Below are positions 17,329 through 25,699 of a DNA stretch of 64,000 nucleotides, piece after piece. Within the stretch, counting starts at the first letter, position 1. Every line of letters begins with the position of its first letter. Position numbers and translations under genes: made by a program. Source of the stretch: Tenuifilaceae bacterium CYCD (GTDB taxonomy: Bacteria; Bacteroidota; Bacteroidia; Bacteroidales; Tenuifilaceae). The notes beneath the pieces are model-generated. The model was given only the letters and a program-made list of their open reading frames with translations. It did no database searches and was not told the DNA's origin. The DNA is taken from the NCBI GenBank assembly GCA_036322835.1, contig AP027304.1, positions 1,612,001-1,676,000 of the forward strand. The letters are read 5' to 3'.

Positions 17329-17751
17329 CTTTAGAGTGTATATTATAAGAGGACCAAAGCTTACAACGAATAGGATTGTAGAAACGCTAATATCTGTTGC
17401 AATTATTCTGTTCAATCGCAGCCATTCCTTTTTAATCAAAATAATTGATAAAATTCTGAGCAGAAATTGAAGCGCAAAGAAGCTGAATATTCTTATAGTG
17501 TGAGTATTTGCTACGAGAGCTTCGGAAAAATTGCCTCGAACAATTTCGGAGAACCCTGCCGATAGACCTTTACTCGGGGGAATAATGCCAGTTCTTTTGG
17601 TAAGTAGCGCGGGTATTGGATGTTCGTTAATACGGTATAGCGCCGAATAAATAAAAATGGCCATAATTATGGCCATAAATATTATATTCAGTATATAGTA
17701 GGCAATCTTAGAGTTGCTTTGGAAACTGCTATTTTCCTGCTTTGCTGTCAA
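17305..17751 (-). CDS. small membrane protein, DUF2752-like without its cysteines
   Basis: 148 residues with three hydrophobic segments (about 17-37, 87-105, 120-142). The stretch TGIIPPSKGLSAGFSEIVRG followed by NFSEAL and N-x-H resembles the DUF2752 pattern TGxxCPxCGxTRAxxxLxxG...AL..NP, but the Cys positions are replaced by Pro/Lys. The start is a TTG that overlaps the TGA of the upstream gene (TTGA), which points to translational coupling. Function unknown. The assignment to DUF2752 is my pattern match only. Confidence 0.65.
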   Translation of the reverse strand: MTAKQENSSFQSNSKIAYYILNIIFMAIIMAIFIYSALYRINEHPIPALLTKRTGIIPPSKGLSAGFSEIVRGNFSEALVANTHTIRIFSFFALQFLLRILSIILIKKEWLRLNRIIATDISVSTILFVVSFGPLIIYTLKLFSQILQ

Positions 17752-18311
17752 GGCTTTTTGTTCTCAATTTTTATTTTTACCGAATCGGTACTAATTATAA
17801 TTTTCGACGATTTTTTTAGCGCTTTAGCAGCCGCTTGTCCAGCCTGCCGTGCTTTTTCCTCGTCGGTACCCTTCAAACTATCTAAATCCTTTTCAAGATC
17901 CCGTAAAGCATTTTCAAGGCTGTCCGAAACAATTTCTATATGTACATCTTTATCGCCAATCTCCTTCTCCAGAGCTTTTCCGAACTCATCTCCAAAAATT
18001 TCAATTTTATCGGAATTTTTAATAGCCTTATTGGCAATCATCATGGTTCCGCTAAATATTGCCAACCAAATTGCAGCCAGTAGGATTGATATTAACGATA
18101 CTATCAGAGCGCCTATGCCCAAACTTTTGGATCCATATCCATTTGCAGCTTGTACAATGGATATAATACTAAAAACTAAAGCAAGTGCACCTGGAAGGAA
18201 TGCAACAACTCCAATGCATGGAATAAAGGCCAAAATTAACGATATAACTGCCAGTACTATACCAATTATGCCCATTGCTTGGCCTGCGGTGGTTCTAGTT
18301 TCTACATTCAT
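17748..18311 (-). CDS. DUF4190-like membrane protein
   Basis: 187 residues. Two long hydrophobic segments (about 13-40 and 58-90) around a Gly-rich turn, with AGQAMGIIGIVLAVISLIL and the sequence SKSLGIGALIVSLISIL, fit DUF4190-type proteins. The C-terminal half (about 100-187) is charged and helical with AKALKKS; it may be extracytoplasmic. Start: ATG 18311 (MNVETRTT) is chosen over a longer frame to 18359 because the extension is basic and out of character. Function unknown. Confidence 0.7.
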   Translation of the reverse strand: MNVETRTTAGQAMGIIGIVLAVISLILAFIPCIGVVAFLPGALALVFSIISIVQAANGYGSKSLGIGALIVSLISILLAAIWLAIFSGTMMIANKAIKNSDKIEIFGDEFGKALEKEIGDKDVHIEIVSDSLENALRDLEKDLDSLKGTDEEKARQAGQAAAKALKKSSKIIISTDSVKIKIENKKP

Positions 18312-18650
18312 AGTTCTAGTTTTTCTTAAAGGACGATAACGATTACAAAAATGCTGCAATTTTTTTAATATTTTAGTTAGGCATGGATTATTTTATTGAT
18401 GATTGTACCGAATTAGTCCAGTTTAATGAATGAAAATGTGTCGGAAACTTTAGTGTTTTCGAATTTTATTGTTTGTTCTGTAGATATTTTCAACGATACC
18501 ATTGTCCCAACGATTCTGTTTAATTGTTATCAATCCCTTTGCCAAGGATATTCAGGCTATGCGGAGGAATGCCTAAGAGTAGATTGGATTATGTATGAAC
18601 TGTTAAATATTGTTTTTGGCGTAACAAATAGCAAGGATTAGTTCATCCCT
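18312..18650. other. gene-free stretch
   Basis: About 340 bases between two minus-strand genes. The only open frame of note is a 71-codon plus-strand frame (18426-18641) with no recognisable motif or start signal. I see no hairpin with a T run. Confidence 0.4.
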
Positions 18651-20243
18651 TTATTGTTGTGTTGGTGCATCATTATTGATACTTTCAATTTTAGGGTTGA
18701 TTTTTGAAAGCGCTTTACTGATATCATCTTCTGGGGTTATAATGTTTAATTCTCCCCAAAATAGAGCGTCATAAGAGTATTTTCCTTCGGAGAATATTGT
18801 GTATGGACGCAGTGTTTCTCGTCTCGAGAATCGCTCTACGTTCAGAGTGTCAATCTGAATCCCAGCATACTCTAAAAATAAACTGTATGTATTGGCAAAT
18901 ATTTGTCGCCTTTCCCTTACCTTAAAAGATAGGTCTCCTCTAATGTGGTGGATGTAGTATTTCCCATTCAATTCTCTATACTTAACTGAATAGGTAATAG
19001 ATTCAGGCTTTATATCAATTTTTCTATCTTTCTTTAGTACAAATAAATTCCCCGCTTTTTCTACATATTTAGGGTTAACCCCAAACTCTGCATCTAAGAG
19101 CACTAATTTTTCAACATCAATGTATAATGTGCCAGAGTATCGAGGTTGGGTAACTGATGGTTTTTGCTCAAATGTTATTGCGTAAGCGCTTCTTGAGCCA
19201 TGGGCAATAATGTCAGTTTTTGTGTAGATGTAGTTGTCCATATACTCTGGGTCCAGAAAATCGGGCATGCTTTTTACAATATCTAAATCTAATGCCCCTC
19301 TAATTCCTGCTTTAAGCTTAACAATCAGAGTGTCTCGTCTGTCAGACAGTTCTAGTTTCCTTGATTTTAGAAGTCTTACTTGATCATATTCAGACCCCAT
19401 GCTATAGTCCGATTTGAATATTTTAAACACAGCTTCGGAATAATTAAGGTAATTGTTATTGCGCTTAACTCCCTCGCGGTAAAAACTTGTAATGAAAACA
19501 TCCTTATCGCCGTAATTAAGGTTTTTGTTTTCGATAGCTGCTTTTACAATTCCTTTGGCATCTATGTTTCGTATAAAAACTTCCTGGATTGGAATATAGC
19601 GAGGTTTAATGTAGAGATTGTATGTTTTCCCTTGTAAGATTTCAATAGGAACGGTTAAGTTCTGATAGCCAAGATACGATATGACAATGTTTAATTTTGT
19701 GTAATACTTTGGAATTCTTAGGTTAAAAAAACCATCATAGTTTGAGATGGTTCCTAAACCTAACTTTTCAATAGCAATGGTTGCAAAGGGAATTGCATTT
19801 TTTGTATCCTTGTCGAATATTCTTCCCCCAACCACTATATATCCAGTAGAGTCAATCTCTTGTTTCTCTGATTTCTCAGCGGTATTAACCTGCTGGTGTA
19901 ATAGGATGTGCTTGTCTATTACTTTGTACGCTATATTGGGGTTGGATATCAGTTTGTTTAAAACATCCTTTAGTGGAGTTTCTACCACATCAATTGCTTG
20001 TGCTTTTTTGTCACTTTTAACATCCTTGCTGTCATAAATAAAGTAGCATCCAGCAGTTTCTCCAACTCTGTTTAGTGCTTGGTATACCGAAATGCCTTTA
20101 AAGCTAATAGTTATAGGTTTTTGAAGCAGAGAGTCACTCCCCTGTGAATATAAGTGAAACGATACTCCAACTAGGATTAGTAGGAGTATCCACTTTTTGA
20201 GTTTTGGTGTATTTAACGAGTAGATAGCATTTTTGCTATTCAT
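18651..20243 (-). CDS. STN + CarboxypepD_reg-like envelope protein
   Basis: 530 residues: signal anchor (about 16-34), an STN (secretin/TonB short N-terminal) domain (about 42-118, ITISFKGISVYQALNRVGE), a CarboxypepD_reg-like beta-sandwich (about 130-205, GRIFDKDTKNAIPFATI and LGTISNYDGFFNL), then about 310 residues of beta-rich sequence without a known name. STN domains of outer-membrane receptors contact FecR-type anti-sigma proteins. Here the STN protein directly follows FecR (8-base overlap, ATG inside the FecR stop region), but is too short to hold a 22-strand receptor barrel. Its second half is paralogous to the gene at 21937-23205. Confidence 0.8.
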   Translation of the reverse strand: MNSKNAIYSLNTPKLKKWILLLILVGVSFHLYSQGSDSLLQKPITISFKGISVYQALNRVGETAGCYFIYDSKDVKSDKKAQAIDVVETPLKDVLNKLISNPNIAYKVIDKHILLHQQVNTAEKSEKQEIDSTGYIVVGGRIFDKDTKNAIPFATIAIEKLGLGTISNYDGFFNLRIPKYYTKLNIVISYLGYQNLTVPIEILQGKTYNLYIKPRYIPIQEVFIRNIDAKGIVKAAIENKNLNYGDKDVFITSFYREGVKRNNNYLNYSEAVFKIFKSDYSMGSEYDQVRLLKSRKLELSDRRDTLIVKLKAGIRGALDLDIVKSMPDFLDPEYMDNYIYTKTDIIAHGSRSAYAITFEQKPSVTQPRYSGTLYIDVEKLVLLDAEFGVNPKYVEKAGNLFVLKKDRKIDIKPESITYSVKYRELNGKYYIHHIRGDLSFKVRERRQIFANTYSLFLEYAGIQIDTLNVERFSRRETLRPYTIFSEGKYSYDALFWGELNIITPEDDISKALSKINPKIESINNDAPTQQ

Positions 20244-21246
20244 GTTTTTCCGAAAGAATTATTGTACTGTCTGGTTGGCGATTTAGTTCAAGGTTAAATG
20301 ATACCGAAAGAATATTTACAATGCTACTGATGTCGTTTTCAAATGTTACCGATATACGTCGTTCCTTAAGGGTGCTTCCCGCCAGTTGAATGTTAGACCC
20401 GTAGGTTTTATTAATCACCTTGATGATATTTTCAAACTGTTCGTCTTGGAACTGCAACCGAATCATTGTGCTTTTAGTTGTGCTTGCTTTCAATAGGTGC
20501 TCCTTAACCAATGTTTCGTTGTTTGCCATAACTCTATCTCCGGCAATGGCTATAATTTTTTCGTTGGGTTTACTATTTAGGTTAACGCCAACCTTTCCTT
20601 CAACCACATTTAGTTCAAAACTTTTAGAATCAGCAGATTTTAGGTTAAATGATGTTCCAAGAACCCTTACTGATGCGGCTTTTGTATCTATTATGAATGG
20701 CTTGCTAGGGTTTTTGGCTACTTCAAAAAATGCTTCGCCATCGAGTTTGACATTGCGCGTACCTCTAACAAATCGTTTCGGATATGCTAATGTTGAGTTT
20801 TGAGCAAGGTAAATTGTAGTTCCGTCTGGAAGGGTTGTGATGAGAGTGTTTTGATTTGTAGTGTTGGTAAGCAAAATTTGCTTAGGGTTAAAGTATTTGT
20901 AACCGCCAACTCCTCCAATAATTGAAATAAGTAATATGATAGCAGCATACTTAATGTAAGCCTGCGGTATAAAGCTAATGGTAGCTTCTTCGGTGCTAGG
21001 AATTAAGTTTTCGTTCTCGAGTCTTTGGTGCAAGTTGCTCCAGGCTTTGTTGGGATTGATGTTTTTTTGATTTAAAAACTCTCCTGTAGTGTTCCAATCT
21101 TTCTTCATCTCGTTCACCAATTCTTTCATTTCGGAATCTCTGGCAATAATCAACTCAAACCAAACCTTTTCAAGTTTAGTCATGTTTCCAGATATGTATC
21201 GGGCTATTCTGGAATATTTGTTCGAGTAATTGCTTAAAGTCTCCAT
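20236..21246 (-). CDS. FecR-family anti-sigma factor
   Basis: 336 residues: cytoplasmic N-terminal segment (RIARYISGNMTKLEKVWFE), one membrane helix (about 103-120), a periplasmic FecR domain (about 135-235, LPDGTTIYLAQNSTLAYPKRF and RNVKLDGEAFFEVAK) and a C-terminal DUF4974-type domain that resembles STN (RLQFQDEQFENIIKVINKTY). It holds the ECF sigma factor until a signal arrives. Start: ATG 21246 (METLSNYSNK) is chosen; an open frame to 21312 would overlap the sigma gene. Overlaps the STN gene by 8 bases. Confidence 0.92.
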   Translation of the reverse strand: METLSNYSNKYSRIARYISGNMTKLEKVWFELIIARDSEMKELVNEMKKDWNTTGEFLNQKNINPNKAWSNLHQRLENENLIPSTEEATISFIPQAYIKYAAIILLISIIGGVGGYKYFNPKQILLTNTTNQNTLITTLPDGTTIYLAQNSTLAYPKRFVRGTRNVKLDGEAFFEVAKNPSKPFIIDTKAASVRVLGTSFNLKSADSKSFELNVVEGKVGVNLNSKPNEKIIAIAGDRVMANNETLVKEHLLKASTTKSTMIRLQFQDEQFENIIKVINKTYGSNIQLAGSTLKERRISVTFENDISSIVNILSVSFNLELNRQPDSTIILSEKHE

Positions 21247-21283
21247 TGTGTTGATTTGTATATTTTTATTGACTGTTTCCTGT

Positions 21284-21832
21284 TTATCGAGGATTAAGAC
21301 CATATCTGCCAAGTCTTTGGCGAAATGTCATTAATGCTTTTGTCATATCCGCTTCCACTGTTTTAACCGAAATAGACAGCATGTCTGCAATTTCTTGGTA
21401 CTTTAATCCGCTGAATCTACTTAACTCGAAAATCTGACGGCATCTATCCGGGAGCTCGTTAAGAGTATTCTCTAGAATTCCTGAAAGCTCGTTATCTTCA
21501 AGCATATTGTTGATTGTTGTAACGGACTCTTCTGCTTTAGCATATTTTCTGTACTTTTCCTCAACCTGCTTGTGCTGGATATACCTTAGCGCACTATTCT
21601 TAACCGATTTGTACATGTATGCTTTTAGCGAAAGTTTGATACTTATTTCTTTTCGGTTTTTCCAGTATGTGTAAAAGAACTCCTGTACAATTTCTTCTGC
21701 CTGATCAATGTCTTTTATAATTCCAAAAACATAGTTACACAAAGGCGAGTAATAACTTTTGAAAAGATCCTCGAATTCACTGAGATCATTCTGCTTAATA
21801 CGTCCCTGACGGTTTAAATCTTTAAGACTCAT
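21284..21832 (-). CDS. ECF RNA polymerase sigma factor, FecI-like
   Basis: 182 residues with sigma region 2 (FEDLFKSYYSPLCNYVFGI, DQAEEIVQEFFYTYWKNR) and region 4 (LPDRCRQIFELSRFSGLKY, EIADMLSISVKTVEADM). It belongs to the Bacteroides-expanded ECF group. Start ATG 21832 (MSLKDLN); a TTG lies one codon earlier. The FecR gene follows 37 bases downstream and the paralogous CarboxypepD_reg gene ends 104 bases upstream, so all four genes on this strand may be co-transcribed or cross-regulated. Confidence 0.93.
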   Translation of the reverse strand: MSLKDLNRQGRIKQNDLSEFEDLFKSYYSPLCNYVFGIIKDIDQAEEIVQEFFYTYWKNRKEISIKLSLKAYMYKSVKNSALRYIQHKQVEEKYRKYAKAEESVTTINNMLEDNELSGILENTLNELPDRCRQIFELSRFSGLKYQEIADMLSISVKTVEADMTKALMTFRQRLGRYGLNPR

Positions 21833-21936
21833 CAAAAGTATGCTTTACAAACTTCTCAAAGGTATTAATTTTTGTTTTTACTTTTAAAGGCAAAGGGATT
21901 AAATCCCTTCGCCTATCGTAACTAACCCAACCTAAA

Positions 21937-23205
21937 TTATTGTTTTTTAAATCTACGGTTGAATTTGTTGATTGCCGATTGTATTGATTCGTCGGGCTCA
22001 ATTGTGTTATAAGCACCCCAGTAGTTTTCGTCGAAATACTCGTTAACTCTATCGCTTAAAATTGCGTAAGGGCGGAATGATTCTTTTGCAGATATTTTGT
22101 TTACGTTTTCGGTACTACGCTCCGTTATTGCCATTTCGGACATTATGGTGTAGGTGGTTTCGAAGATCCTTCTACGCCAGTCGGCCCTAAACTTGATCTC
22201 GTTACGCATGTAGTTGAGGTAGTACTTGTCGCCTTGCTTTTTGTAAGTTACTAAATAGCTGGTGCTTTGTGGCTCAAATCTTAAACCTGCAGGTTTTTTC
22301 TTAACAAAGATACTGGTTGCTTTTGCAACATCACTGAGGTCTAAACTGAATTCGGCCATCGATATTGCTAGGTTCTCTACCGATATGTATAGTTTACCAT
22401 TGTAAAGCGGGTAATCTAGTTGAACTCTAGGTTTAAAAGTAATAACGTAGTTGGTTTCGTTGTTGAGGCTAACCATGTCGATCATTTCGTATTCATAGTT
22501 TTGCATTTCCTCGCGGGTTAAGATCAGATCGGGGTATTTTGCCACGTCGAGGTATAGCGATACGTGTGGGCCACCCTGCATTTTAACCATTAGGGTATCA
22601 GCCTTTTTCACATTACTACCTTTTCGGCCTTTTAGGATTTTCACTTTATCGGATTCAATTGTGAAACTGTATGGCGATTTGTAAATTTCTGCTACAGCCT
22701 CGGCTATCGAAATGTAATCCCTACGTTGTTTTATTGTTTCCCGGTAGAACCCTGTTAATGTATTAGGAACATCGCTGTAATTGTCACCAATTTTATCTAT
22801 GGCTTGTTGTACAATCATTCGGGGATCTTCGGGTCTAATAACAACTCCTTTTAGTTCAACCGATGCAGGATCAATTAAAAATGTTTGTTTGTCTTTACTG
22901 TTATTAATGATTTCGAATTTTTTTGATTCGTAACCTAAATGCGAAATTTCAAATTCTTTAATGCTCAGTGATTTTGGAACTTTTATGGTAAACTCACCAT
23001 CGGAGTTGGCCACAGTGCCGATGTTGGTTCCCGGAACCGATATGCTGCAGAATACCACCCTATCCTTGTTTTTGGAGTCTTTAACCACACCATTTACGGT
23101 GTAAAAATCAACTTCTTGTCCAAGGACTGCTGCTGAAATTAACATTGCAATGATTATTGCTGAGTATTTCAGGCTTTTTCGAATCATGTTGGTTAATGTT
23201 TTCAT
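21937..23205 (-). CDS. CarboxypepD_reg-like envelope protein, paralogue without STN
   Basis: 422 residues: signal segment (about 10-29, ending AVLGQ), a CarboxypepD_reg-like domain (about 33-110, NGVVKDSKNKDRVVFCSISV, GTVANSDGEFTIKVP, HLGYESKKFEI) and a 300-residue C-terminal part. That part aligns by eye with the STN protein at 18651-20243: GFYRE...Y...EAVAEIYKSPYS, DTLMVKMQGG, LYISVENL, and RRIFETTY near the end. It lacks the STN domain. Start: ATG 23205 (MKTLTNMIRKS) gives a normal signal peptide; the frame is open to 23262. Probably a target of, or a partner in, the sigma/FecR unit it precedes (inference). Confidence 0.78.
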   Translation of the reverse strand: MKTLTNMIRKSLKYSAIIIAMLISAAVLGQEVDFYTVNGVVKDSKNKDRVVFCSISVPGTNIGTVANSDGEFTIKVPKSLSIKEFEISHLGYESKKFEIINNSKDKQTFLIDPASVELKGVVIRPEDPRMIVQQAIDKIGDNYSDVPNTLTGFYRETIKQRRDYISIAEAVAEIYKSPYSFTIESDKVKILKGRKGSNVKKADTLMVKMQGGPHVSLYLDVAKYPDLILTREEMQNYEYEMIDMVSLNNETNYVITFKPRVQLDYPLYNGKLYISVENLAISMAEFSLDLSDVAKATSIFVKKKPAGLRFEPQSTSYLVTYKKQGDKYYLNYMRNEIKFRADWRRRIFETTYTIMSEMAITERSTENVNKISAKESFRPYAILSDRVNEYFDENYWGAYNTIEPDESIQSAINKFNRRFKKQ

Positions 23206-23342
23206 AATCATATTTTTTAAAATCATTAATAGCAACTTTTGCTGTTTGCTATTATGATACATCAGCCTTGATATACCCTATGAGTTTTTTATTTTTTATA
23301 TAGATACTTTTGTAAGGCCTGCAATGTCCAGGTTTTGAGAAA

Positions 23343-23376
23343 AAATAAGGGGCAAATCTTTGCCCCTTATTTTGTA
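23343..23376 (-). terminator. terminator of ychF
   Basis: Perfect 15-base inverted repeat (23343-23357 / 23360-23374) with AT ends, core GGGGC/GCCCC and a 2-base loop (TC). Both strands carry T-rich tails; it lies 20 bases after the ychF stop on the minus strand. Confidence 0.92.
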
Positions 23377-23395
23377 TTGTAAGCGTGAAAATTAT

Positions 23396-24496
23396 CTAAA
23401 CGTTAAAGCGGAAATGCATAATATCGCCATCCTGAACCACGTATTCTTTACCCTCGACATGCATTTTGCCGGCTTCTTTACAGGCCTGTTCGCTTTTATA
23501 CTTTACGTAATCATCGTATTTAATCACTTCGGCTCGAATGAATCCTTTTTCAAAATCGGAATGGATAATACCTGCTGCTTGAGGAGCCAACGCTCCCTTT
23601 GGATAAGTCCAGGCTTTTACTTCTTGAGGCCCTGCAGTGAAGTATGTTTCTAAATTCAGTAGGTGATATGCTTGGCGAATCAACTTAACTACACCCGATT
23701 CCTTTAGGCCTAAATCCGATAGAAACATTTGGCGCTCTTCAAATGTTTCGAGTTCAGCTATTTCTGCCTCGGTTTTGGCTGCGATTACTAATATTTCAGC
23801 ATTTTCATCGGCAATTGAGGCTTTTAGCTGTTCTACATATTTATTGCCATTTGTTGCGGAGCTTTCGTCTACGTTGCAAACATATAGAACCGGCTTGTTG
23901 GTTAGTAGAAAAAATTCTTTGGCAATTTCTTTTTCCAATTCGGTTAGTTCAACCGTTCTGGCTGATTTTCCCTTTTCCAAGGTCTCTTTATATCTCACCA
24001 GCAACTCGTATGCTTTTCGGGCATCGGCATCCTTACCTGTTTTGGCAATCTTTTCGGTTCTTGCAATTCTGCCTTCAATATTTTCCAGATCTTTTAGCTG
24101 TAGTTCCATGTCAATTACCTCTTTATCCCTAACAGGATTAACAGAGCCGTCAACATGGGTAATGTTATCGTCGTCGAAACACCGTAATACGTGGATAATG
24201 GCATCTGTTTCGCGGATATTGGCTAAAAACTTATTTCCCAAACCTTCCCCTTTGCTGGCACCTTTAACCAAACCGGCAATATCAACAATTTCAACGGTTG
24301 TGGGTACAACGCGTTGGGGCTTTACTAACTGTTCAAGTACAATTAATCGATCATCCGGAACGGTTATCATTCCTACGTTCGGTTCAATAGTACAAAAAGG
24401 AAAGTTTGCCGATTGTGCCCTTGCATTCGATAAGCAATTAAAAAGTGTTGATTTTCCTACATTTGGCAAACCAACGATTCCACACTGTAACCCCAT
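23396..24496 (-). CDS. ychF: redox-regulated ATPase YchF (Obg family)
   Basis: 366 residues. P-loop GLPNVGKSTLFN (8-19), G3 DIAGLVKGAS, and NVDE where other Obg GTPases have NKxD, the change linked to ATP preference in YchF. A coiled-coil insertion (about 125-175) and the C-terminal TGS domain with TYPKGALAPQAAGIIHSDFEKGF follow. Ribosome-associated, and involved in translation and oxidative-stress response in other bacteria. Complete with its own promoter and terminator. Confidence 0.96.
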   Translation of the reverse strand: MGLQCGIVGLPNVGKSTLFNCLSNARAQSANFPFCTIEPNVGMITVPDDRLIVLEQLVKPQRVVPTTVEIVDIAGLVKGASKGEGLGNKFLANIRETDAIIHVLRCFDDDNITHVDGSVNPVRDKEVIDMELQLKDLENIEGRIARTEKIAKTGKDADARKAYELLVRYKETLEKGKSARTVELTELEKEIAKEFFLLTNKPVLYVCNVDESSATNGNKYVEQLKASIADENAEILVIAAKTEAEIAELETFEERQMFLSDLGLKESGVVKLIRQAYHLLNLETYFTAGPQEVKAWTYPKGALAPQAAGIIHSDFEKGFIRAEVIKYDDYVKYKSEQACKEAGKMHVEGKEYVVQDGDIMHFRFNV

Positions 24497-24520
24497 TTGT
24501 ATGTTATTTTTTCAAGGGGG

Positions 24521-24551
24521 CAAATTTAGTCTATTTAGGTGATATTGCAAA
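24521..24551 (-). promoter_or_regulatory. promoter of ychF
   Basis: Minus strand TTTG (24551-24548), 19 bases, TAAATTTG (24528-24521), an exact fit to the Bacteroidetes consensus. The start would lie near 24514, about 18 bases before the ATG. Confidence 0.78.
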
Positions 24552-24702
24552 AGGAGGAATTTTGGGGATTGAAACTGGTTTTTGTATTGCTTATTTCTGT
24601 CAAAGTATTAATGCAATCGTTTGCTATAGAATCAAAAAAAAAGTATATTTTTTCTTCAAATTTTAAATAATTGATACTTATTTTCCAAATACAACTCTTT
24701 GT

Positions 24703-24734
24703 TTTGGAAATAGTTGATGTCTAATTTACCTTTG
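24703..24734 (+). promoter_or_regulatory. promoter of the unknown gene at 25004, with a long leader
   Basis: TTTG (24703-24706), 20 bases, TACCTTTG (24727-24734). The start near 24741 is 180-260 bases ahead of the candidate start codons, so the mRNA would have an unusually long leader. Confidence 0.7.
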
Positions 24735-24877
24735 CTAGGTTTCATTGATGTTTCTATTGCATTGTGGCAAAGTAGATGTTTGTTTTTACATAATTTTCGA
24801 TTTTTCATAAGATGTGCAATTTGCGAAATCAAAAAATAGTTAAACGTTGGTTTTAATAGATTTGGAGAGGGATTTCA

Positions 24878-24909
24878 GCGTTTTGTTGATGAAACAAAAT
24901 GGGGAACGC
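24878..24909 (+). other. hairpin in the leader of the unknown gene
   Basis: GCG-TTTTGTT (24878-24887) pairs with AACAAAA (24893-24899) and CGC (24907-24909), with a 5-base loop and a bulge TGGGGAA. It sits 14 bases before the upstream candidate ATG (24923). Confidence 0.4.
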
Positions 24910-25003
24910 AACGTAATTATTAATGATTTCTGCCGATAACATTTTTTCCAAGAATAAACTATCAAGTTTAATTTATGAAACCAACCAACTTAAAATTTTA
25001 TAT

Positions 25004-25546
25004 ATGGATACTTCAATCGATAACGTTACTCTGTATGCCTGGGCAATAACCGATATTCTCAAAAACTATGAGGATAAAAAGCATGATTATAAGGAACTGT
25101 TTGAAATGTCAAAAGGATTAGATTTGTCAAAGCCCAATAACAAAATTCCTATTCAAGTATATATTGATATGTGTGATTGGATTGAAAGAAAACTGGGAAA
25201 ATTCAATCTTATTAAAATCGGACGGAACATAGGCGAGTCTACCTATGTAATGATGCTCGAAAATAAAATGATTGTTAGCGACTGCACCCCGATAGACCTT
25301 ATGAAGGCACTTATTCTAACAGCACAAAAGGGTGTTCAGGATCCTAAGAAGAGGGGCTGGGAAATTATAAGTTCTACCGATAAGTCAATAATCATGCGTA
25401 AAACTCAAATATTTAATACTCAAATTCAATTGGGGTTGCTCGATGCTTTAGTGCGCAAATCTAAGGTGTTTGGTGTGCAAGTAAATCTTGCAAAAGAACG
25501 TGGAAAGGGCTCGGAATTTGATGAGTACTTAATTACTTGGCTTTAA
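25004..25546 (+). CDS. protein of unknown function
   Basis: 180 residues from ATG 25004 (MDTSIDNVTLYAWAI); an in-frame ATG at 24923 would add 27 residues of low-complexity character and is less likely. No signal peptide or membrane helix. The central part (LFEMSKGLDLSKPNNKIP, then IYIDMCDWIERKLGKFNLIKIGRNIGE) weakly recalls the N-terminal ligand domain found ahead of some AraC regulators and in HNOB-associated proteins; I would not name it on that. A long leader precedes it and a strong terminator follows, so it is a single-gene unit. Confidence 0.6.
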   Translation: MDTSIDNVTLYAWAITDILKNYEDKKHDYKELFEMSKGLDLSKPNNKIPIQVYIDMCDWIERKLGKFNLIKIGRNIGESTYVMMLENKMIVSDCTPIDLMKALILTAQKGVQDPKKRGWEIISSTDKSIIMRKTQIFNTQIQLGLLDALVRKSKVFGVQVNLAKERGKGSEFDEYLITWL

Positions 25547-25567
25547 AGTGTATTTTTAATTTACAGG

Positions 25568-25613
25568 AAAAATGCCATTGGCTCGATTTGAATCGGATCA
25601 GTGGCATTTTTTC
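25568..25613 (+). terminator. terminator of the unknown gene
   Basis: AAAAATGCCATTG (25568-25580) pairs with CAGTGGCATTTTT (25599-25611); a second perfect stem CGATT/AATCG lies inside. T run at the end. Confidence 0.88.
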
Positions 25614-25634
25614 TATGCGTCAATATATTTGGAG

Positions 25635-25667
25635 TTTGTAATTCCCATACAAAAAGTATTACCTTTG
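25635..25667 (+). promoter_or_regulatory. promoter of the split transketolase operon
   Basis: TTTG (25635-25638), 21 bases, TACCTTTG (25660-25667), exact consensus. The start near 25674 leaves a leader of about 26 bases before the ATG at 25700. Confidence 0.82.
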
Positions 25668-25699
25668 CAAATTGGGATAATTTTGAAATTCATTACTAA

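Noticed and set aside
18426-18641. 71-codon open frame on the plus strand in a gene-free gap
   Set aside because: No start signal, no motif and odd composition; probably chance.
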